A stretch of 64,000 nucleotides of DNA. Origin: Onishia niordana. GTDB lineage: Bacteria; Pseudomonadota; Gammaproteobacteria; Pseudomonadales; Halomonadaceae. This document shows, one piece after another, positions 57,589 through 64,000 of this stretch. Location of the stretch: positions 124,001 to 188,000 of the forward strand of contig NZ_SDSD01000001.1 in the NCBI RefSeq assembly GCF_004798965.1, given 5' to 3'. Every line of letters starts with the position of its first letter. Within the stretch, counting starts at the first letter, position 1. The notes beneath the pieces are model-generated. The model saw only the letters and a program-made list of their open reading frames with translations, did no database searches and had not been told where the DNA came from. The position numbers and the translations under genes were made by a program.

Positions 57589-58218
57589 TCAGGCGCCGCT
57601 TGTGCGTTCGCGTTGATCATTCCACTGCGCTGGGGCCTCGAAGCTCGCTACCCCGGCGGCATCCATGTGCATGCGCCGAAAGCCTGCCGCCTCGAGGCTT
57701 GCTGGCGCGCCCCCTACCAGTGGCAAGCGGGTCTGCAGGGGTGTGCCCTTGAGCTCGCGGCGGGCCGCCAGCAACAGCCGGGCCCCGTGGCCGCGGCCCT
57801 GCCACTCGGGGGCGATGAAGAAGAAGCGCAGCTGCCAGGCGGCCTCGTCATCGCGCCGGCAGACCAGCACCATGCCAAGCACCGGCCCCTCGCCGTGGCG
57901 CAGGGCCAGCAACCGGCCCTGCCAATGCGCGACCGTGCCCGACTCGCGCTGTAACCAGAGGCCACGATGGACCACGAATTCCAGCGAGCGACGCAGGGTC
58001 TCGAGACGCGCCTCGTCGCGCAGCACCCAGGGCGAAAGCCCTTCGACCTCGGCGCGCTCTGCTGCCTTCAGCAACAGCGCGATGTCGTCGGGAGCGGCGG
58101 GCACCAGTGCCGGTGCCGCCTCCTCGTTGGCCGCCTTCTCCTCCGCTGCCGCGGAAGCGGGCGACTCGCTGGGCTGGGCCGAGGCCGCGCCCATCCATCG
58201 TTTAAGTGTCGCCAGCAT
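57589..58218 (-). CDS. GNAT-family acetyltransferase inside the T6SS operon
   Basis: A 209-residue protein. Residues 1-40 form a low-complexity Ala/Glu tail. The GNAT core follows with LRFFFIAPEWQGRGHGARLLLAA (about 130-152 in outline), where Q140-x-x-G-x-G binds acetyl-CoA. Its start overlaps the tssM end by 17 bases and its stop is 31 bases before PAAR, so it belongs to the operon. An acetyltransferase is not a core T6SS part. It might modify a spike or effector protein, act as a specific chaperone, or be a passenger; the sequence does not decide. Confidence 0.82.
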   Translation of the reverse strand: MLATLKRWMGAASAQPSESPASAAAEEKAANEEAAPALVPAAPDDIALLLKAAERAEVEGLSPWVLRDEARLETLRRSLEFVVHRGLWLQRESGTVAHWQGRLLALRHGEGPVLGMVLVCRRDDEAAWQLRFFFIAPEWQGRGHGARLLLAARRELKGTPLQTRLPLVGGAPASLEAAGFRRMHMDAAGVASFEAPAQWNDQRERTSGA

Positions 58219-61200
58219 CGTGCTGTTCTCCTTCGGCATAGAGGGCCGTGGGCAGGCCAAAGCCCGCGGCCGGTGACCGGGTGAAGGGATTGCGGGGCCC
58301 GTCGGCGACCAGGCGATAGCGCATGCTGCCACCATCGACCCGGAAGCTGAGTTCCAGCTCGCGCTCGCTGGCGCCGATCAACTGCGCCTCATCGAGCAGG
58401 CGGAACCAGGCCCAGGGCCCGTCGCGGCGCAGGGTGCGCGGTGAGCGATTGATCTCGCTGGGCACCAGGGTGACGCGGCTCTCGTTGCTGTCGCGCAGGC
58501 CATTGGGCCAGATCATCGGCACGCGGCGGCTGGCACCATGGGCATAGTCGATCAGCTGGCCATCGACGCTGATCACCCCGCGCCGCTTGTCGGCGCTCAG
58601 GCTGAGCGGCTCCAGGCTGAAGGCCACGTCGAGCACGCCGTCACGGTTGAGGTAGGCCTCGCGAATCCGCTCGGCGCGCTGCACGGCATCAAGTACTCCC
58701 TGACGCAGCAGCGAATTGCCTTCGTCGTTACGCAGGACCTCGGGGGCGCCCTCGATGAACGGCTTGAGGTTACGCTCATAGAAGGTATCGAGGATGCCTT
58801 CGTCGGCGAAGAAAGCCTCGAAGTCGGCCAGCGCCACCTCGCGAGAGGCCTGCGGTGCCAGCGGGTAGCGACCAGCCAGGCGCTGCTGGAAGGGCACCAC
58901 GACTTCGTCGATCCACTGGCGCTCCAGGTGACGCACGGCGCTCGCCATCAGCAGCTGCCAGCTCTGATCGGCCAGGCTCTCGAGCATGCCGCCTACCGGC
59001 GCCGGGGTATCCTCGGCGATGCGCTCGAGGCGGGCGATGGGGTCTTCACCCTGCAGAGAGAGGCGATCCCTTGCCAGCAGGAAGGCACGGCGGCCACGGT
59101 CGCTGGCTTCATCTACCTGACGCAGATAGTCGCGCAGCTCGGCGATAGCGCCCTTGATCTCGTCGAGATTAGAGGGGTTGTCGCCCTGTGCCTCGGTCAG
59201 CTCATTGAGCGCCGCGAAATGGCGCTCGATCTCGCTGGCCAACTGATAGCGCGGTGAGCGCTGCAGCACCTGGCGAGCGGCGGCGTCATCCTCCGGCAGT
59301 TCGGGGTAGAGCTGCGTTTGCTCTGTCACTTCACCGAGTAAACGATCCAGCGGACGACTGGCGCCGAGCAGGCCATCGGCGACCAGCACCGCCTGGTGGA
59401 TATCCGGCAGCGGCACCAGGCGAATATCGGCCAACGCCTCGCGCCAGGTAACGTGGTAGTCACTGATGTATCGCTCGCGCAGGGCTTCCTGCAGACGGCG
59501 GCGGTCGGCATCGCTGAAGTCGATGTCATCGCGCTGGCCGAGCACCCAGGTATCGATCAAGGCCAGCTCGGTCGCCTGATCCAGCTTGTCGAGGAAATAG
59601 CCTTCGAAACCACTGCGGGTCAGCAGCGGGGGGATGCGCACCTTGTCGGGATCGTCGTTGCGAGCCATGAAGACCAGGTTGAAGGCCGGGCCGACGCTGG
59701 AGCGCAGGTCCAGTACCGCGGCGCTGCGCCGGGAAATACCAGCCTTGAGCGAGGCATAGACACGCTCATACATCGGCTGGCGAGCAAGCTCCTGCTGCGC
59801 GGACGCGATGCTGCCCTTGAGCGGCGCCATGGCCTTTTGGGCACCGGGTTTACCCTCCTGCGCGTGGCCAGCCAGGTCGGTGTAGGCCAGGGCATAGTCG
59901 AGATGTTCCAACAGCCGGCGCTGCACATCGCCGCGGGCCGGGAAGTCCGACTGCCAGCGATCCGCCATGAACTCGTGGACGCGCTCGGGCTGGCGACCGC
60001 TGGCATCGGACATCATGCGCAGGATACGCAGCAGCGCCAGCTTGTCGTTGCTGCCCGCCGGGGCGCGGTTCATGTCGTCCATGATGCCGATCATCAGCGC
60101 CGGCAGGAACTGCTGCTCGAGCAGCCGCAGGTAGGCATTATCGACCTCGACGCCCAGCTGGTGTCCCTGATAGAGGCCCATATCGGCCAGTAGCCAGGGT
60201 CGCGACCGGTAGTCGCCGAACTCATTCGTGGCGCCGAGCAGACGATCCAGCGGTTCGAGCAGCGCATAGCCGGTGGGGTCGTCGCTATTCCAGTCGCCGG
60301 GGCGTACCTCGAGGAAGGACTCGGCCTTGTCTTCCACGGCCGCCAGCGCCTGGCTGTTCTTCTCATAGAAGTGATACCAACCGCCAACCAGCAAGGCACC
60401 AACAATCACACAGGCCATGGCACTGACGCGACGGGCACGCCGCCGGCGCCGTGCGGCCCGGGCATTGTCGCCGGCGAGCCCCGACTCGGGATAGATGACG
60501 CGCTCGAACAGCTCCTCTGTGAAGTAAAGCGCCGAGCGCGTCGCCCGGTGCGCCGGCTGCACGCCATCGGTCATGCCGTAGCGCCGCGCGGCGGCATCGA
60601 CGAAGGGGTCTTCAGGCACGCCCTGCTGATAGACCGAGGTGAAGTAGGCACCGCGCACCAGCGCTGCGGTGGAAAAGCGATCGCTGGAGAGCGCCTCGCC
60701 GAGGAAGCCCTTCAGGACATCACGCAGCCCGGCAAGCTGCCGAACGAAGCGGAACACCGACTCGCGCTCCTCGCGGTCGCGACATTCGGCCAGCAGGGTC
60801 GGCAGGGTCTGGTTGAGCCGTTCGAGCATGCCGTCGTAGGCGTCGACGAACTCGTCTTCCCAGCGACCGGGCTTATCGAGGGAGGCCGCCGAGAAGGTGA
60901 AGCCAAGCGGGGCGCGCCGCGCATCCCGGGAGTAGTGACGGAAGAAGTCATCGAAGCCGTGCAGCAGGTCCATCTTGCTGAAGGTGACATAGACCGGCAG
61001 CCGGCTGCCGTGGCGTTCCATCAGCTCACGAAGCCGCGCGCGCAGCAGCGAGGCATAGGCCTTGCGCACCGCCACCTGGGCATCGCTAAGGCGCGCCAGG
61101 TCGAGCACCAGCACCACGCCGTCCAGCGGCCGACGCGAGCGGTGGCGCTCCAGCCAATCCACGAAGTGATCCCACAGCCGGCTCTCGAGCTCTGCCGGCT

Positions 61201-61855
61201 CACCGCCCTGCAGCGCGCCCTGCGTCAACAGCTCGCCGTCGGGGTCAATCAGCACCGCCTTGTCGCCGATCCACCAGTCGAAGCCCAACCGGCCACGTTT
61301 GCCCTGGCCGGACGCCTTCATCACATGGGTCAGGGCGAAGTTCTGGCCCGAGCGATTGACCAGACTGGTCTTGCCGGCGTTTTCCACGCCCATGACCAGG
61401 TACCAGGGCAGCTTATAACGCGCGTTGCCGCCACCGCCCAGGCTGTCGGTGAGTTCTTGGAGGGTGGCGTCCAGGCTCTCCTCCTGGCGTTCGATCTGGC
61501 CGAGCACCGGGTCGAGCTGACGCTGATCCTCGTGGCGACGTTCGTCATTAAGAGCGCGCAGCCGCCGAGCCAGGCGGATACCCCATACCACCGCTACCAC
61601 CCCGGCGAGCGCCAGGGTCGCCAGCAGGCGATTGACCCAGGATTCAAGGGGCCGGCTACCGAAGACCTCCCATTGTGGTCCCAGCCACCAGATCGCCACC
61701 AGCAGGGCGATCACCAGCAGCCACCACAACCAGGCGCCCAGGCGCTTCAGGCCTTTCGCCTTGTTGGCGTGTCCGCGAGCCTGGTTGAGCTGGCTGTCTG
61801 CCTGGGACATGCCCGGCACCCAGCGGCTCATACCGGCCTTCAGTTGTTTCCACAT
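58202..61855 (-). CDS. tssM: T6SS membrane complex protein TssM (IcmF)
   Basis: A 1217-residue IcmF-family protein starting MWKQLKAGMSRWVPGMSQ. Two membrane segments (about 43-58 and 78-95) are followed by a cytosolic NTPase-like domain with Walker A GVENAGKTS (156-164), a third membrane segment near 470 (AMACVIVGALLVGGWYHF) and a long periplasmic part ending in the beta-rich C-terminal domain that binds TssJ. With TssJ and TssL it makes the trans-envelope channel. TssJ and TssL genes are not in the window. Intact. Confidence 0.96.
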   Translation of the reverse strand: MWKQLKAGMSRWVPGMSQADSQLNQARGHANKAKGLKRLGAWLWWLLVIALLVAIWWLGPQWEVFGSRPLESWVNRLLATLALAGVVAVVWGIRLARRLRALNDERRHEDQRQLDPVLGQIERQEESLDATLQELTDSLGGGGNARYKLPWYLVMGVENAGKTSLVNRSGQNFALTHVMKASGQGKRGRLGFDWWIGDKAVLIDPDGELLTQGALQGGEPAELESRLWDHFVDWLERHRSRRPLDGVVLVLDLARLSDAQVAVRKAYASLLRARLRELMERHGSRLPVYVTFSKMDLLHGFDDFFRHYSRDARRAPLGFTFSAASLDKPGRWEDEFVDAYDGMLERLNQTLPTLLAECRDREERESVFRFVRQLAGLRDVLKGFLGEALSSDRFSTAALVRGAYFTSVYQQGVPEDPFVDAAARRYGMTDGVQPAHRATRSALYFTEELFERVIYPESGLAGDNARAARRRRRARRVSAMACVIVGALLVGGWYHFYEKNSQALAAVEDKAESFLEVRPGDWNSDDPTGYALLEPLDRLLGATNEFGDYRSRPWLLADMGLYQGHQLGVEVDNAYLRLLEQQFLPALMIGIMDDMNRAPAGSNDKLALLRILRMMSDASGRQPERVHEFMADRWQSDFPARGDVQRRLLEHLDYALAYTDLAGHAQEGKPGAQKAMAPLKGSIASAQQELARQPMYERVYASLKAGISRRSAAVLDLRSSVGPAFNLVFMARNDDPDKVRIPPLLTRSGFEGYFLDKLDQATELALIDTWVLGQRDDIDFSDADRRRLQEALRERYISDYHVTWREALADIRLVPLPDIHQAVLVADGLLGASRPLDRLLGEVTEQTQLYPELPEDDAAARQVLQRSPRYQLASEIERHFAALNELTEAQGDNPSNLDEIKGAIAELRDYLRQVDEASDRGRRAFLLARDRLSLQGEDPIARLERIAEDTPAPVGGMLESLADQSWQLLMASAVRHLERQWIDEVVVPFQQRLAGRYPLAPQASREVALADFEAFFADEGILDTFYERNLKPFIEGAPEVLRNDEGNSLLRQGVLDAVQRAERIREAYLNRDGVLDVAFSLEPLSLSADKRRGVISVDGQLIDYAHGASRRVPMIWPNGLRDSNESRVTLVPSEINRSPRTLRRDGPWAWFRLLDEAQLIGASERELELSFRVDGGSMRYRLVADGPRNPFTRSPAAGFGLPTALYAEGEQHDAGDT

Positions 61856-61901
61856 GCGCCTTGCTCCCTTGTTCCTGTCGATTCCTTCATATCGCCGCAC
61901 T

Positions 61902-63332
61902 TCATGTCTCGAGCACCGCCGCCAGCCGGGCCGGCAAGGCCGGCTCCCAGTGCTCCAGATCGAGGTTCGTCACGGCGTCATGCAATGCCTGATAGTGTTG
62001 CCGGGCCAGCGCGCCGAGGCCCGCCTCCTGCAGCAGTTCGGCGCTGGCCAGACGCCAGTAGACGCTCTCACGGGGCGACCCCGCCGACGCCAGTCCCTCG
62101 TCAAGCACCGCAAGCGCCGGTGCCAGCCCCTCGTCGGCGAGCCGCTCGCGGGCCGTTTCCAGCCCCTCCTGCCAGGGATCACCGCCGCCCATGGCGCCCC
62201 CCGGTGTCCCGGTGCCGGGGACATCGGCAAGCCAGGTGCGCGTGTCGGCATCGAGGAAGGCGGTGCCGTCGCTGAAGGTCAGCGCCTCGAGGCTCGGCAA
62301 GCGACCGACGAAACGCGCTACCTCGTCCCGGATCGCCTCCGCACAGCGCGGGTGCTCGAGTCGACGCGCCACCTCGGCGCTCAGTCGATGCCCCTCGAGC
62401 CAATAGGGGCTCAGCGCCAGGCTGTTCTCGATACGCCGCCAATCCTCCAGGGTGGGTCGCCCCGCCGCGGCCTCGCGGTACTCCGCCGCCCGGTCGGCGG
62501 ATACCGGCGCCAGCTCGGTGCGTTGTCCATCACGGGTCATCGGCAAGCTGTGGATGGCATGCCAGATCGCATGGCGCCGCAGCCGATAGCCAAGGGCCTC
62601 GCCCGGCGACTGCTCGTTGAGGAAATCGGCCATCTTCAACAACGCCTGGCGATTACCGCGATCATTGCCTGTCTCGAGACGCGCCTCTGGTGCCCGGGGC
62701 GCCGATGCCGAGGCGTCAGCAGCCGCCGGCTCCTGTGGGGTCGAGCGCTCCGTCGGGGCCGACGACGGCGAGGCAGCAGGAGCCGATGCCGAGGGCGTGG
62801 TGTTTTTCAACAACCGCCCCAGCTCCACCAGCGACTGGTTGGGCAATTCGTGCTCGAGCGCCCGTTGACGCAGCCGCTCCAGGCTCTCGCAGCAGGCCGT
62901 GTGCTCATCGGCGGCGCCCAGAAACTCGAGGGAACCGGCCAGAGTCACAGCCCGTTGCGCAAACTGCTGGAACAGCTTGGGGCGAGCCCGCTTGCCGCGG
63001 GGTCCAGCAAACGGATAGGCCTCGCTCCACCAGCGATCCAGGGCACCGGCCAGCAACTCCAGCGACAGCGAGAAACGCGCCGGATCGGCGTCGTGCTGCA
63101 GGCAGTGCAGCAGATGGCCAAGCACCTTCAGGTCCTTGCCGGTTTCGGCAAGCAGACGCGCGGCGCGGGTCTCGGCCTGCTGCCAGTCGACCTCGCCGTG
63201 CTGCAGCGAGCCGACCTTCATCATTTCTTCGTCGAGCCAGTCGTAGTCCTTGCTCTCCGCTACCGGCTCACCAACACCCTCACCAATGGGTGCCAACAGT
63301 GTTTCGAGTTGAGCGGGCTGGGTAATGTACAT
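61902..63332 (-). CDS. TssA-like T6SS protein (ImpA_N, VasJ-type C terminus)
   Basis: A 476-residue protein starting MYITQPAQLETLLAPIGEGVGEP. The N-terminal ImpA_N domain (about 10-140, with DWQQAETRAARLLAETGKDLKVLGHLL) marks TssA proteins, which cap the baseplate and guide sheath growth. An alanine/serine-rich linker (about 185-225) leads to a helical C-terminal part with YWLEGHRLSAEVARRL and WQEGLETARERLADEGLAPAL, as in the VasJ-type TssA subgroup. It lies between tagO and tssM. The subgroup call is less sure than the family call. Confidence 0.9.
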   Translation of the reverse strand: MYITQPAQLETLLAPIGEGVGEPVAESKDYDWLDEEMMKVGSLQHGEVDWQQAETRAARLLAETGKDLKVLGHLLHCLQHDADPARFSLSLELLAGALDRWWSEAYPFAGPRGKRARPKLFQQFAQRAVTLAGSLEFLGAADEHTACCESLERLRQRALEHELPNQSLVELGRLLKNTTPSASAPAASPSSAPTERSTPQEPAAADASASAPRAPEARLETGNDRGNRQALLKMADFLNEQSPGEALGYRLRRHAIWHAIHSLPMTRDGQRTELAPVSADRAAEYREAAAGRPTLEDWRRIENSLALSPYWLEGHRLSAEVARRLEHPRCAEAIRDEVARFVGRLPSLEALTFSDGTAFLDADTRTWLADVPGTGTPGGAMGGGDPWQEGLETARERLADEGLAPALAVLDEGLASAGSPRESVYWRLASAELLQEAGLGALARQHYQALHDAVTNLDLEHWEPALPARLAAVLET

Positions 63333-63343
63333 ATCTGTCCTCG

Positions 63344-63997
63344 CTACCAGCGGCACATGGTGCGCAGCGGCTCAATCGCCGTGCGCCAGCCAGTGAGTTG
63401 GAAACGCAGCCCATCGATGTCGGCAAGCTCGCTGGTCAGGCGCAACTGCTCGCCACCCAACAGGCGTTTCAGGGTGCCGATGGCCGGCAGGCCTCGTCCG
63501 CCGCTGACCACATGGCCGTTACCCAGCATCCGCCAGGTCTGATCGAGCGTGACACCCTCGCCGTGAAGCTTGAGCGGCGCTCGCTTGGCTTCTAACGGCT
63601 CACTCAGATGCAGCTGGAAACGGGTAATGGCATCGTCGCAGCTGATCACCAGCAGCGGACGAGGCGGCAAGGTCCCAAGCGCCGGTACACTCATCAATAC
63701 CGAATCCGGCCACTTACTCACCCGCAGGCCGAAGTCGTCGTTGTCACGCTCGGCCTCCTGGGCAGCCACGGCCTGCCACAGCGGCGAACGCGCCTCTTGT
63801 GGCTCGGCTGGGCGTTGATCGCGGAATAGCGCGTCATAGCATTCCAGGCGCCCTAGCCGGGATGGCGAGTCGGCACAGGCCCTGGCCGCTCTCAAGCGCT
63901 CGTCCGGAGTCTGAGGCTCGCTGGTGTGCGGGGCTTGGCTCTGCGCCTGGGCCTGAGTCGAGACCGGCGGCAGCCCGGCTACCAGGACCAGAGCCAT
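63344..63997 (-). CDS. T6SS-associated TagO/VasI family protein, 5' end at window edge
   Basis: At least 217 residues of a VasI/TagO-type protein. The ARACADSPSRLGRLECYDALFRDQ block, with its paired cysteines, is the family mark; the rest is a beta-rich domain ending LRTMCRW. It begins with a hydrophobic stretch (MALVLVAGLPPVSTQAQA) that looks like the second half of a signal peptide, so the true start codon is probably just beyond position 64000 and the entry is partial. The family is periplasmic and linked to T6SS loci; its exact role is not settled. It is 11 bases before the tssA-like gene. Confidence 0.85.
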   Translation of the reverse strand: MALVLVAGLPPVSTQAQAQSQAPHTSEPQTPDERLRAARACADSPSRLGRLECYDALFRDQRPAEPQEARSPLWQAVAAQEAERDNDDFGLRVSKWPDSVLMSVPALGTLPPRPLLVISCDDAITRFQLHLSEPLEAKRAPLKLHGEGVTLDQTWRMLGNGHVVSGGRGLPAIGTLKRLLGGEQLRLTSELADIDGLRFQLTGWRTAIEPLRTMCRW

Positions 63998-64000
63998 GAG

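Noticed and set aside
60371..63542. Two overlapping plus-strand frames of more than 600 codons opposite tssM and the tssA-like gene
   Set aside because: They overlap each other and two well-supported T6SS genes; the products have no domains and are rich in Gln, Arg and Pro as expected for shadow frames.

Overview
The window looks like a chromosomal segment of a GC-rich gammaproteobacterium, most likely Halomonas or a close relative. Three things point there: the housekeeping block nnr-tsaE-amiB-mutL-miaA-hfq-hflX-hflK-hflC-hisZ-purA with queG, orn, rsgA and psd beside it (a gammaproteobacterial order, with hisZ in the Pseudomonas-like place), the DUF3549 / RimB-like zinc protease / RimK trio, and the overall codon use. 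The genus is an inference. I saw no tRNA, rRNA, CRISPR array or insertion sequence.

Layout. (1) 1-4210: DUF3549 protein, retropepsin-like zinc protease, RimK, a small helical protein and a SanA-like DUF218 membrane protein that overlaps it tail to tail. (2) 4347-10424: a SUF iron-sulfur operon on the minus strand (Rrf2 regulator, sufB, sufC, sufD, sufS, sufT) with a good sigma-70 promoter and an IscR-type palindrome over its -10. (3) 10869-20808: a plus-strand exopolysaccharide operon built like the alginate machine (Alg8-like synthase, Alg44-like PilZ protein, AlgL-like PL5 lyase, AlgK-like Sel1 lipoprotein). It starts with a UDP-glucose 6-dehydrogenase rather than GDP-mannose dehydrogenase, carries a second PL14-like lyase, and has no epimerase, acetylation genes or outer-membrane porin. 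The simplest reading is a c-di-GMP-controlled polymer made from UDP-glucuronate, i.e. a glucuronan-like polysaccharide rather than alginate. (4) 20933-38951: housekeeping genes. (5) 39067-42540: a three-subunit periplasmic sugar/alcohol dehydrogenase (Tat small subunit, GMC flavoprotein, triheme cytochrome c). (6) 42898-64000: the effector end of a type VI secretion locus on the minus strand.

In the T6SS part the order of transcription is tagO/vasI (cut by the window edge), tssA-like, tssM, a GNAT acetyltransferase, PAAR, vgrG, a DUF4123 adaptor, a 1178-residue VasX-like membrane-active effector, an overlapping multi-pass putative immunity gene, then an array of further membrane proteins. Three of these are tandem paralogues whose ends are nearly identical while the membrane segment differs. 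Each gene in the array is followed by a copy of one intergenic hairpin repeat. Each tandem paralogue has a run of 8-10 G at the same codons before a membrane segment; in the middle copy the run is one base short and the gene is frameshifted. This suggests an expanding, recombining and possibly phase-variable immunity array.

Most other long open frames are antisense shadows of these genes and are left out.
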